From Sphingobacteriia bacterium (lineage in GTDB: Bacteria; Bacteroidota; Bacteroidia; NS11-12g; UBA955), in the NCBI GenBank assembly GCA_021151535.1, contig JAGKXC010000024.1:1-40228 (forward strand): a stretch of 40,228 nt of DNA. Reading direction: 5' to 3'. The notes beneath the pieces were generated by a model, which saw only the letters and a program-made list of their open reading frames with translations, did no database searches and was not told where the DNA came from. How positions within the stretch are numbered: the stretch's first letter is position 1; each line of letters opens with the position of its first letter. The translations under genes and the position numbers were made by a program. This document shows positions 8,328-16,818 of this stretch, piece by piece.

Positions 8328-10643
8328 ATGCGATTTAAACTGAATAATAATTATTTGAAAATACTTCCGATATTTTTCATGAGTGTTGCTTTTGGCCAAA
8401 AAAGTAATAAAATCGCTTATCGCGTTTTGAATGACCCAACCCATTTCTATATTGGGAGTTCCTTAATGGAACAACCTTTCACAGGTGGTTTTAATGCACC
8501 TCAGTTTTGTCATTTTGATCTTAACAGTGATGGCGAATTGGATATCATCGTTTTTGATCGTTATGATAGTAAAATTATGCCATTTCTCAGAGTAGGGAAG
8601 GATCAGTTTGTTTATGAACCCCGTTATGAATATATGTTGCCAAAGGGGAATTTTTATTATAAAACAGCTGATATCAATAGTGATGGTAAACTTGATATTT
8701 TCACTGCATCAAAAACTGGAAATCTTCGAATTCATAAATTTATTCCAACTGGAAATCCTGCAATTTTAAAGTTTGAGTCTTCAGATGATATTTATTACAG
8801 AAACCAAAATCCAGATGATGGAAGTGTAATGTATAATGTTTTGAGTTCACCAATTTCTGATATACCGGAAATCAAAGATATGGACGGCGACGGTGATCTT
8901 GATTTTGTAACCTATGATGGTGGAGCAAAGGTGTATAGACAGTTTCGGGATGTTCGTGTAGAAAAAGGATGGAGTAATGATACATTCGAATTCCAGATAA
9001 TGGATATTTGTTTTGGATATTTTAATGAAGGAGCCGATAACTCCATTTTGCTTGGCGAATGTCCCCCAAATTTATTGAAACTAAAGCCTCGTCATATTAA
9101 TGGATCAGCTTGTTTTCTACATGATTTTGATTCAGATGGTGATTTGGAAATGATTATTTCTAATATCGGCTATAAAAATTTTACTTATTTAGAAAATGGT
9201 AAAATACAGTCCAAATCTTATTGGGATACGATGGTTAAGTTTGATACGATGTTTCCTCCAAATACCCAATATGCCAATGGTTTTATTTTTCCAGCAGGTT
9301 ATTTGATTGATGCGAGTGGTGATGGATTAGCAGATCTACTGGTTTCTCCCAATGGCGTTCCAGATTCAAAGGAAACCCAACAAATTTGGTATTACAAGAA
9401 TATTGGAACCGGTGGTAAAACGAAGTTTGAGTTCCAAAGAACCAACTTTTTGATTGATAAAACGTTAGATTTTGGTGGTAAATCAGCTCCAGTGTTTGTT
9501 GATTATGATGCAGATGGAGATAATGACTTATTAATTGCTAATAATGGTGATTATGGACTTACACTTGGTAAAAAAGATAAGATCACGCTGTTTTTAAACA
9601 AAGGGAATAAGGATTCCGCGTCGTTCCATTTTGAAACGGATGACATTCTGAATGCTATGAATTCAAAGGATTCCGTATTTATAAATTCGATTCCTGCGGT
9701 TGGAGATTTGGATAATGATGGCGATGTGGATTTGTTATTAGGCACGTTGAATGGGTATGTTCATTGGTTTGAGAACATCGCCGGAGTAAATAAACCTGTA
9801 AAATGGGTTTATAAAGATACCAATATCGCTCCGAAAAGTACGCTTTTTAGCGAATCTAACGCAGCTCCTTGTATTTATGATTTTGATTCTGACGGAAAAA
9901 ATGATTTATTGGTTGGATATTATAATGGTAAAGTGGTAGCCTTTAAATCGGATGGTAATAACATTCCTAAATTTACAAGAGTTACAGATCAAGCATATGG
10001 AGCAAAAGCTAATGAATACAGATTGGATATTAATCCCCAAGGTTATGTGAGTTTTGGAAATGCTGTACCTCGGGTTGCAGATCTAAATAAAGATGGAAAG
10101 CTTGAATTGATTTTAGGTGCGGCACAAGGAACGCCTAAGTTATATCAAATTGATAAAAAGTTAGTTACTGATGTGGTTCCAATGGATTCTTTGTGGATTC
10201 TACAATATACACTAACAGGGGATTCGATGGAAGCAAAAATCGGACAGCGATCAGTTCCTGCATTAGCAGATTTAAATGGCGATACCATTCCTGAAATGAT
10301 TTTTGGAGTGGGTAGAGGTGGCATCATTTGGGCCAATAGTTTGTTATATCCAAGAGAGGAGAGTAGTGTAATTAAGTTTTCCGCTGATACTAAGGCATTA
10401 TTAAGTTTGTACCCAAATCCTGTTAATAACGAACTTAATATTCATTTGATTCAAGGCAAAATCAAAGAAATTCAAGTGTTAAGCATAAACGGGCGAGAAA
10501 TTCGAAATGGTATCAAGGAGATTTTTAATCATCAAAATCATGCATTGATTTCCATATCTGATTTATCAAATGGTGCCTACTTTATTAAGGTATTAGACGA
10601 ATCTGGTAATCAATTTATGAAATTATTCATGATTCAAAATTGA
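8328..10643 (+). CDS. Secreted FG-GAP/VCBS-repeat protein with type A T9SS C-terminal signal
   Basis: A 771-residue exported protein. Residues 1-23 form a signal peptide (hydrophobic ILPIFFMSVAFG, likely cut before QKS). It carries ten Asp-rich calcium-loop motifs of the FG-GAP/VCBS type, starting near residues 64, 115, 184, 266, 328, 392, 460, 518, 585 and 648, for example DLNSDGELD, DMDGDGDLD and DLDNDGDVD. These predict a calcium-stabilised beta-propeller. The last ~80 residues (from LSLYPNPVNNELNI to KLFMIQN) are a Por/type A T9SS sorting domain, so it is probably moved across the outer membrane and anchored or released there. Ligand and role are unknown. The stop is 1 base from the stop of the convergent ABC gene. 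Confidence 0.85.
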   Translation: MRFKLNNNYLKILPIFFMSVAFGQKSNKIAYRVLNDPTHFYIGSSLMEQPFTGGFNAPQFCHFDLNSDGELDIIVFDRYDSKIMPFLRVGKDQFVYEPRYEYMLPKGNFYYKTADINSDGKLDIFTASKTGNLRIHKFIPTGNPAILKFESSDDIYYRNQNPDDGSVMYNVLSSPISDIPEIKDMDGDGDLDFVTYDGGAKVYRQFRDVRVEKGWSNDTFEFQIMDICFGYFNEGADNSILLGECPPNLLKLKPRHINGSACFLHDFDSDGDLEMIISNIGYKNFTYLENGKIQSKSYWDTMVKFDTMFPPNTQYANGFIFPAGYLIDASGDGLADLLVSPNGVPDSKETQQIWYYKNIGTGGKTKFEFQRTNFLIDKTLDFGGKSAPVFVDYDADGDNDLLIANNGDYGLTLGKKDKITLFLNKGNKDSASFHFETDDILNAMNSKDSVFINSIPAVGDLDNDGDVDLLLGTLNGYVHWFENIAGVNKPVKWVYKDTNIAPKSTLFSESNAAPCIYDFDSDGKNDLLVGYYNGKVVAFKSDGNNIPKFTRVTDQAYGAKANEYRLDINPQGYVSFGNAVPRVADLNKDGKLELILGAAQGTPKLYQIDKKLVTDVVPMDSLWILQYTLTGDSMEAKIGQRSVPALADLNGDTIPEMIFGVGRGGIIWANSLLYPREESSVIKFSADTKALLSLYPNPVNNELNIHLIQGKIKEIQVLSINGREIRNGIKEIFNHQNHALISISDLSNGAYFIKVLDESGNQFMKLFMIQN

Positions 10644-10644
10644 A

Positions 10645-11304
10645 TCATAATGTAGTTTCACGAATAAACTGATTGGAAATTTCTAAACTATGTGTACATA
10701 ATTGATACTCATCTTTTCTATTGCTAGCAATGATGATTAATCTATTATAATGATGGTTTTCCAATAAGTAGTTGAATAATTCATTACCCTTGCTATCTAA
10801 ATTGGTTAATGGTTCATCCAAAATTAACAACCTGGATTGGCTAAAAAAAGCAGCACAGAGTTTTACACGTTGCTTCATGCCACTTGAAAAGGTTGCAATG
10901 GCTTTTTCTCTCGTGTTTTTTGGGAATTGACAAATTTGAATCAAATAACCTAAATCAATTTCATTGTATAAAGGTTTAATGGCTTGATGAAATTCAAACC
11001 ACTCTTGTAAAGATAATTCTTCTGGAAGTTCTAAAGCTGGGGAGGCTAAACTACAATATTTAATTGCATCTGCAGATGATAATTCTTTTTCTTCATCATC
11101 CAACCATTGAATACTGCCTTCAGTTGGGAAAATTTGTTGAATCAACATCAAACAAAACGTAGATTTTCCGCTACCATTGGCACCTAATAATGCAGTAATC
11201 TGAGGTTTATCGCCATTAGGAATTTTAAAGATGAAATCCAAATTGCGGTATAGCCACTGGCGATGAAAACTCTTTCCACAGTTTTTTAAAAGAATTTTCA
11301 TCAA
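10645..11304 (-). CDS. ABC transporter ATP-binding protein
   Basis: A 219-residue ABC ATPase. Walker A is GANGSGKST (residues 41-49), the signature is SSGMKQR (140-146), and Walker B is LLILDEP (159-165), with the D-loop NLDSKG after it. The GMKQR form of the signature is common in CcmA/ABC-2 type exporters. The switch (H-loop) position reads IIIASNR, with Asn195 where His is usual. No permease lies beside it, so the substrate is unknown. It is the last gene of the lpxD-lpxC/fabZ-lpxA run, starting 5 bases after the lpxA stop, so it is probably co-transcribed with lipid A genes. That does not by itself show an envelope role. Confidence 0.85.
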   Translation of the reverse strand: MMKILLKNCGKSFHRQWLYRNLDFIFKIPNGDKPQITALLGANGSGKSTFCLMLIQQIFPTEGSIQWLDDEEKELSSADAIKYCSLASPALELPEELSLQEWFEFHQAIKPLYNEIDLGYLIQICQFPKNTREKAIATFSSGMKQRVKLCAAFFSQSRLLILDEPLTNLDSKGNELFNYLLENHHYNRLIIIASNRKDEYQLCTHSLEISNQFIRETTL

Positions 11305-11309
11305 ACTTT

Positions 11310-12092
11310 TTATTTGGCGTTGTAACCCTTCATGATTCCTCTATCAGAATCCTTCAAAAATGCCAAAATCTCATCTCTCTCTCCAGTTGGAAGAAATTCT
11401 GTTTCTATCAGTTTAACTGCCTTTGAATTATTCAAACCTTTTACAAATAAGGTTCTATAAATATCTTGAATTTCTGTGATTTTTTCAATTGAAAATCCTC
11501 TTCTTCTTAAACCTACTGAATTTACACCCTCGTAACTCAATGGTTCTCTTGCAGCTTTGGTGTATGGAGGAACATCTTTTCTCACCAATGATCCACCTCC
11601 TATCATAGAATGTTTGCCTATTTTCACAAATTGATGAACCAGTGCTGAACCACCTAATATTGCGTGTTCGCCAATAAAAACGTGGCCTGCAACCTGTACA
11701 CTATTGGCCAAAATACAATGATCTTCAACCACACAATCATGAGCTAAGTGCACATATGCCATTAATAATACATTGGAACCTACTTTGGTGTATCCCAAAG
11801 CCTTTGTTCCTTTATTTATGGTAACATATTCCCGAATAGTAGTATTATCGCCAATATATGTTAGCGTTTCTTCTCCTTCAAATTTTAAATCTTGAGGAAT
11901 CGCGCCTATTGAAGCGCCCGGGAAAATTCTACAGTGTTTACCAATTCTGCTTCCTTTGAAAATAGTAACCCCTGACATGACATGGGTTCCTTCTCCAATT
12001 TCTACGTCTGCATGAATGGTAACAAAAGGATCTATAACTACATTATCTGCAATTTTTGCAGTTGGATGTACATATGCTAATGGTTGAATCAT
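11310..12092 (-). CDS. lpxA: Acyl-ACP--UDP-N-acetylglucosamine O-acyltransferase
   Basis: First enzyme of lipid A synthesis: it moves a 3-hydroxyacyl chain from ACP to the 3-OH of UDP-GlcNAc. It has 260 residues, the usual size. The first two thirds are hexapeptide repeats ([I/V]-G-x-x-x-x) forming a left-handed beta-helix; the rest is helical. The catalytic His is in H-L-A-H-D-C (His118). G-G-G-S-L-V-R-K-D-V-P-P-Y and S-Y-E-G-V-N-S-V-G-L-R-R-R-G-F set it apart from LpxD. It lies 18 bases after the lpxC-fabZ stop and 5 bases before the ABC gene. Confidence 0.95.
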   Translation of the reverse strand: MIQPLAYVHPTAKIADNVVIDPFVTIHADVEIGEGTHVMSGVTIFKGSRIGKHCRIFPGASIGAIPQDLKFEGEETLTYIGDNTTIREYVTINKGTKALGYTKVGSNVLLMAYVHLAHDCVVEDHCILANSVQVAGHVFIGEHAILGGSALVHQFVKIGKHSMIGGGSLVRKDVPPYTKAAREPLSYEGVNSVGLRRRGFSIEKITEIQDIYRTLFVKGLNNSKAVKLIETEFLPTGERDEILAFLKDSDRGIMKGYNAK

Positions 12093-12110
12093 CAGTAATC
12101 TGGGATAGAA

Positions 12111-13520
12111 TTATGCAATTTTAATGATTTGTGCCATCATTTCCGCCTCACAAACCAATTTTTCTCCAACCCAAGCTCTGCCACGCATAACACAAATGCC
12201 CCTTCTCACTGGTTCAATCAATTCCAATTTCATGATTAATGTATCGCCAGGAACAACTTTATCTTTGAATTTAGCATTTTCAATTTTCAAGAAATAGGTT
12301 CCATAATTTTCGGGGTCATCAACTGTACTGAGAATTAATATTCCTCCCGCTTGTGCCATTGCTTCTAATTGCAAAACGCCTGGCATGATTGGATCTCCAG
12401 GAAAATGGCCAGAAAAAAATGGTTGGTCATAAGTAATGTTTTTAATCCCCACAACAGACCTTTCATCCTTGTCAATAATTTTATCAACTAACAGAAATGG
12501 ATGTGCATGTGGTAACATTTTTATGATATCCTTTGTTGTATATAAAGGTTTCTCATTTGGATTATAGTTGGGAACTCCTTCCTGCTTTCTCTTCAATTCT
12601 TTTTTCATCACCTGCTTGATTTTTTTAGCAAATGCTACATTGGCGGCATGACCCGGCCTAGCTGCCATGATCTGTCCTTTTAATGGCATTCCACATAAAG
12701 CTAAATCGCCAACCATATCTAACAATTTATGGCGTGCTGGCTCATTTTGAAATCGTAAGTCCAACGTATTTAAAATGCCATTTTTGGTAACTTCTACCGT
12801 GGGCTTATTAAATACTTTCGCCAATCTGTTTAACTCGTCTTGTTCAACTTCTCTATCAACAACTACTATGGCATTATTTAAATCGCCACCTTTAATTAAG
12901 TTGTTGTTTAATAAAAATTCTAATTCATGTAAGAAACAAAAAGTTCTACAAGGAGCAATTTCCTTTTTGAAATCTGCCATTGAAGTTAAGGCAGCATGTT
13001 GACTTCCTAGGATTGGTGAGTTATAATCAACCATTACCGTAATGCGATAATCATTTACCGGCATAGCAATAATCTCTACCTTGTTTTCATCGTTGGTATA
13101 ATGAATATTGTAAGGAATTTCAAAATATTCTCTATCTGCTTCTTGTTCAACTATTCCTGTAGCTTCGATCGCCTTAATAAAAGGCTCCGAACTACCGTCC
13201 ATTATTGGCATTTCCGGACCATCAATATCAATTAATACATTATCAACTTCCATTCCTACCAAAGCCGCCATAACATGTTCTATGGTTGAAACAGAAGCAC
13301 CATTTTTTTCTAAAGTTGTTCCTCGAGAAGTATCCGTAACCAAATCACAATCTGCCTCAATAATGGGCATATTGGGTAAATCTACACGTCGGAATTTATA
13401 GCCATGATTTTCAGCGGCCGGATTTAATTTCAATTTTACTGATGCACCTGTATGTAACCCTACTCCGGATAATTCTATTGTTGATTGTAAAGTAGTTTGT
13501 TTTGGAGTGATATTATTCAT
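12111..13520 (-). CDS. lpxC-fabZ: Bifunctional LpxC deacetylase / FabZ dehydratase
   Basis: A 469-residue fusion. Residues ~8-300 are LpxC, the zinc enzyme that removes acetate from UDP-3-O-acyl-GlcNAc in the committed lipid A step. Its zinc ligands are visible as His82 (TIEHVMAAL) and His264 and Asp268 (HKLLD), and M-D-G-S-S-E-P-F is present. After a basic linker (~300-325), residues ~328-469 are FabZ, the 3-hydroxyacyl-ACP dehydratase, with His372 in GHFPGDPIMPG and Glu386 in LQLEAMAQ. The fusion is a known trait of Bacteroidota. Joining the two may help share 3-hydroxyacyl-ACP between lipid A and fatty acid synthesis (inference). It sits between lpxD and lpxA. Confidence 0.95.
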   Translation of the reverse strand: MNNITPKQTTLQSTIELSGVGLHTGASVKLKLNPAAENHGYKFRRVDLPNMPIIEADCDLVTDTSRGTTLEKNGASVSTIEHVMAALVGMEVDNVLIDIDGPEMPIMDGSSEPFIKAIEATGIVEQEADREYFEIPYNIHYTNDENKVEIIAMPVNDYRITVMVDYNSPILGSQHAALTSMADFKKEIAPCRTFCFLHELEFLLNNNLIKGGDLNNAIVVVDREVEQDELNRLAKVFNKPTVEVTKNGILNTLDLRFQNEPARHKLLDMVGDLALCGMPLKGQIMAARPGHAANVAFAKKIKQVMKKELKRKQEGVPNYNPNEKPLYTTKDIIKMLPHAHPFLLVDKIIDKDERSVVGIKNITYDQPFFSGHFPGDPIMPGVLQLEAMAQAGGILILSTVDDPENYGTYFLKIENAKFKDKVVPGDTLIMKLELIEPVRRGICVMRGRAWVGEKLVCEAEMMAQIIKIA

Positions 13521-13565
13521 TCTTATATGCCCTTATTTATGATCAATTTTAATAATTCTGCAATT

Positions 13566-14618
13566 CTACGCTTTGTTGGAGGATATTTCTTCAGAAATTC
13601 GATGGATTTCCTTCTTTAGACCCTCAATTTCTCTCATCAAATCTGGAACTTTTCTACTTCCAGCTACACTTTTTAGGAATTCCCTAACATCCGTAGCAGG
13701 TGTTCCAGTAAGTTTTTGATGAGGAGTTGTAATATTTCCTGTAATTCCAGCTTGGCCGCCTGCGGATGTATGCGGGGCGATTACCAAATGGCCTCCAATT
13801 CCACATTGGCCACCAAACTGGGAATAACCACCAACTTTGGTTGATCCAGCAATTCCCGTTTGAGAAGCAATTACTGTGTGTTCTCCAACTTCTACATTAT
13901 GAGCAATTTGTACCAAATTGTCTAGCTTCGTACCCATTTTAATAACGGTGCTTCCCATTGTAGCCCTGTCTATACTGCAGTTACTTCCAATCTCAACCCA
14001 ATCCTCTACGATTACATTTCCAATCTGGGGAATTTTTACATATTTACCATTTACCGGTGCAAATCCAAATCCATCACTGCCAATAACAGTGCCGGCATGT
14101 ATAATTACATTAGAGCCAATTTCACATTTAGAATAAATTACAACATTTGGGTATATCACAGTATGTTCACCAATTACGGCATCTTTACCAATATAACATC
14201 CAGGATAAATAATACAATTTGCACCAATTTTAGCCCTTTCATCTATGTAAGAAAAGTGACCAATATAACTGGCTTTGCACACTGCAGTGGGGTGCACATA
14301 TGCTTGATTTTCTACCTCTTGATTGTGTATGTTGGGGTTGAAATGGTTTGTTAAAACCATGCAAAATGCAAAGTATGGATTTGTATGATATAACAATTCA
14401 CAATTAACGGGCTGCTTAGCCTCAAATTCCAGTGGCACAAATACAGCTGAACATTGAGTTTCATAAATCAAGTGCTCGTATTTGGGATTTGCAAAAAATC
14501 CCAAACTACCAGATTTCCCTTCTTCCAATTTACTTGCCGCCGTAATCTGTAGATTTCCTTTTTCGCCTATGTATTTACTCTGTGTTTCCTGGGCTATTTG
14601 AGCAAGCGTTAAAATCAT
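13566..14618 (-). CDS. lpxD: UDP-3-O-(3-hydroxyacyl)glucosamine N-acyltransferase
   Basis: Third enzyme of lipid A synthesis, adding the N-linked 3-hydroxyacyl chain. It has 350 residues. The N-terminal ~100 residues are the uridine-binding domain (AASKLEEGKSGSLGFFANPKY). From residue ~107 (YVHPTAV) there are hexapeptide repeats of a left-handed beta-helix. The catalytic His is His240 in QIAHNVEVGEHT. A helical tail (residues 318-350, LMREIEGLKKEIHRISEEI) may help trimer contacts. It is first in the run lpxD, lpxC-fabZ, lpxA, ABC. Upstream on the minus strand there is a TATTTTG box at 14627-14633, one base short of TAnnTTTG, which is only weak support for a promoter. Confidence 0.94.
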   Translation of the reverse strand: MILTLAQIAQETQSKYIGEKGNLQITAASKLEEGKSGSLGFFANPKYEHLIYETQCSAVFVPLEFEAKQPVNCELLYHTNPYFAFCMVLTNHFNPNIHNQEVENQAYVHPTAVCKASYIGHFSYIDERAKIGANCIIYPGCYIGKDAVIGEHTVIYPNVVIYSKCEIGSNVIIHAGTVIGSDGFGFAPVNGKYVKIPQIGNVIVEDWVEIGSNCSIDRATMGSTVIKMGTKLDNLVQIAHNVEVGEHTVIASQTGIAGSTKVGGYSQFGGQCGIGGHLVIAPHTSAGGQAGITGNITTPHQKLTGTPATDVREFLKSVAGSRKVPDLMREIEGLKKEIHRISEEISSNKA

Positions 14619-14761
14619 ATTAATCGCAAAATAAATCTAAAACATCGCATTTTTTGTGTTTTTTTCTTTTATCGCCCATCATTGATCTCAATTTTCATGA
14701 AAATCTTGCGAAAATTAAATTTTTCTAACTATTTTGCCCACTTAATTAAATTAATCGGAAA

Positions 14762-16747
14762 ATGAGTTCAATCGGAGTTCAAAAAGGTCACCCCAAAGGA
14801 CTTTACGTTCTTTTCGTAACCGAAATGTGGGAACGCTTTAGTTATTATGGTATGCGTGCCCTGTTTTCTTTATTCATGCTCAAAGCACTATTGTTCGACA
14901 AAGCTATGAGTTCTGAAATTTACGGAAGTTATACAGGTTTGGTTTATTTAACCCCATTGATAGGTGGTTATATGGCCGATCGCTACTGGGGAAACCGTAA
15001 AAGTGTAATTGTAGGTGGTGTATTAATGGCTATTGGCCAATTTTTCATGTTCCTTGCAGGTACTTTCTATCAAGAAAATCAATTTGCAGTAACCATGATG
15101 TTGATTGGTTTATTGTTCCTTATCGTGGGTAACGGATTCTTCAAACCCAATATTAGTACTATGGTAGGTCAGTTATATCCAGAAGGTGATAAACGAGTTG
15201 ATTCAGCGTTTACCATTTTTTATATGGGGATTAACTTGGGCGCATTCATTGCTCCAATTGTTTGTGGATATTTGGGCGAAACAGAAGATCCAGGTGATTT
15301 TAGATGGGGTTTCATGGCTGCTTGTGTGGGAATGATCATCTCTCTTATTTTATTTATTTCCTTAAAGAATAAATATATTGTTACTCCTGAAGGTGAACAA
15401 ATTGGCGAAAAACCTAATCAAGATAGAACCATCACTGAGTCTGGTGAATCTGCAAATGCTGCTCCAACTCGTTGGGGCTCAATTATCACTTGGATTTTGA
15501 TATTTTTTGGTGTTTTGATATTCTTTAAATATCAAGCAGGTTTTGATTTAATCGCATCTATTATTTTCGGCTTAACTATTGCAGCGCCTGGCTTTATTAT
15601 TACTGATCCATCACTGAGTAAAATTGAAAAGGAAAGAATTTGGGTTGTATATATTGCAGCTTTCTTTGTGATTTTCTTTTGGTCTGCTTTTGAACAAGCG
15701 GGTGCTTCTTTGACATATTTTGCGGAAGAACAAACAGATAGAAACTTCTTTGGAAGAGTCATTCCTGCTTCAGCATTCCAGAGTGTAAATGCAGTTGCAA
15801 TTGTAATTTTTGCACCATTATTTGTTTGGTTATGGGGTGTTTTGGGTAAAAGAAACCTCGAACCAGCATCGCCATTCAAACAGGCTTTAGGACTTTTCTT
15901 ATTAGCAATTGGATACTTAGTTATTGCTTTTGGGGTGAAAGGAATTGACCCTTCTGCTAAAGTGAGTATGATTTGGTTAATCAGTTTGTATACCATTCAC
16001 ACTTTTGGAGAACTATGCTTATCACCAATAGGTTTATCAATGGTAAACAAATTATCTCCTGTAAGATTGGCCTCTTTGTTAATGGGCGTGTGGTTCTTAT
16101 CAACCGCATCAGCAAACAAATTTGCTGGCATTCTTAGTGGGTTGTATCCAGAAGAAGTTAAATTGGAGAAGACCTATACCGAATATACCCATCAATCTGT
16201 TTTTGATTCATTATCAAGAGCAAAGGATTTAGATAGTAACGTTTTTAAAGCTGATCCAACTTCGGCAATTGTCTTAAAAACAGCGGATTTAAAATTAACA
16301 AAATCTGCTTCAGGTGAAAAAGATAGTGTATTGTCGCTTACTTATAAAACTGAACAGATTAATGATCAAGTTATTCTTGGCGATTCTTCAAATAGCCAGA
16401 ATGCGCAAGCGAATTCAGTTACCATTCCTCACACAGAACCCGTTTCTGTGTTCCATTTAAAGGTTATCAAATCAAGTAACAAATATTTGGATCGTGCAGT
16501 ATTAATTAACGATGGTAAGTACTTGCTTACACATGATTCAATTGATATCGTTGAAAACAAAGTGAGCAAAAAAGTTGAAAGAATGCAAGTTTGGAATTTG
16601 AAACCTGAAAAACCTAGTTTTATGGGAATGAAAGTGGAAACTTTGTATGATTTCTTTATGATTTTCGTAGTAATGGCAGGAGTTGCTTCTGTGTTCTTGT
16701 TTATCTTGAGTGGAAAATTATTAAAAATGATGAATGGTGTGAGATAA
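14762..16747 (+). CDS. POT-family peptide:proton symporter with an inserted domain
   Basis: Proton-coupled oligopeptide transporter of the POT/PTR (SLC15) family in the inner membrane. The proton-coupling motif E-M-W-E-R-F-S-Y-Y-G is near residue 21; G-Y-M-A-D-R-Y-W-G-N-R-K, G-N-G-F-F-K-P-N-I-S and F-Y-M-G-I-N-L-G-A-F-I-A-P are also typical, and S-P-I-G-L-S-M-V-N-K-L-S-P marks the late helices. At 661 residues it is longer than typical bacterial members (about 450-500). The excess is a soluble stretch, residues ~463-625, placed just before the last hydrophobic segment (~630-652). A weak promoter (TTG at 14706, TATTTTG at 14730) is possible. A terminator follows the stop. Confidence 0.9.
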   Translation: MSSIGVQKGHPKGLYVLFVTEMWERFSYYGMRALFSLFMLKALLFDKAMSSEIYGSYTGLVYLTPLIGGYMADRYWGNRKSVIVGGVLMAIGQFFMFLAGTFYQENQFAVTMMLIGLLFLIVGNGFFKPNISTMVGQLYPEGDKRVDSAFTIFYMGINLGAFIAPIVCGYLGETEDPGDFRWGFMAACVGMIISLILFISLKNKYIVTPEGEQIGEKPNQDRTITESGESANAAPTRWGSIITWILIFFGVLIFFKYQAGFDLIASIIFGLTIAAPGFIITDPSLSKIEKERIWVVYIAAFFVIFFWSAFEQAGASLTYFAEEQTDRNFFGRVIPASAFQSVNAVAIVIFAPLFVWLWGVLGKRNLEPASPFKQALGLFLLAIGYLVIAFGVKGIDPSAKVSMIWLISLYTIHTFGELCLSPIGLSMVNKLSPVRLASLLMGVWFLSTASANKFAGILSGLYPEEVKLEKTYTEYTHQSVFDSLSRAKDLDSNVFKADPTSAIVLKTADLKLTKSASGEKDSVLSLTYKTEQINDQVILGDSSNSQNAQANSVTIPHTEPVSVFHLKVIKSSNKYLDRAVLINDGKYLLTHDSIDIVENKVSKKVERMQVWNLKPEKPSFMGMKVETLYDFFMIFVVMAGVASVFLFILSGKLLKMMNGVR

Positions 16748-16765
16748 TCGCCATTTCAGGTTAAT

Positions 16766-16804
16766 AAAAAAAAGAGCCGCAAATTAATTGCGGCTCTTTT
16801 TTTT
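16766..16804. terminator. Bidirectional terminator between the POT gene and folC
   Basis: A perfect 17-bp inverted repeat: 16766-16782 pairs with 16788-16804 around the loop ATTAA. The core GAGCCGCAA / TTGCGGCTC is GC-rich for this DNA and is flanked by eight A on one side and eight T on the other. It serves two convergent genes. Confidence 0.92.
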
Positions 16805-16818
16805 ATGCCTAAATCAAA

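Noticed and set aside
12111..13520. LpxC-FabZ fusion as a novel fusion or a sequencing join.
   Set aside because: This fusion is a known feature of Bacteroidota; both active sites are complete in one frame.
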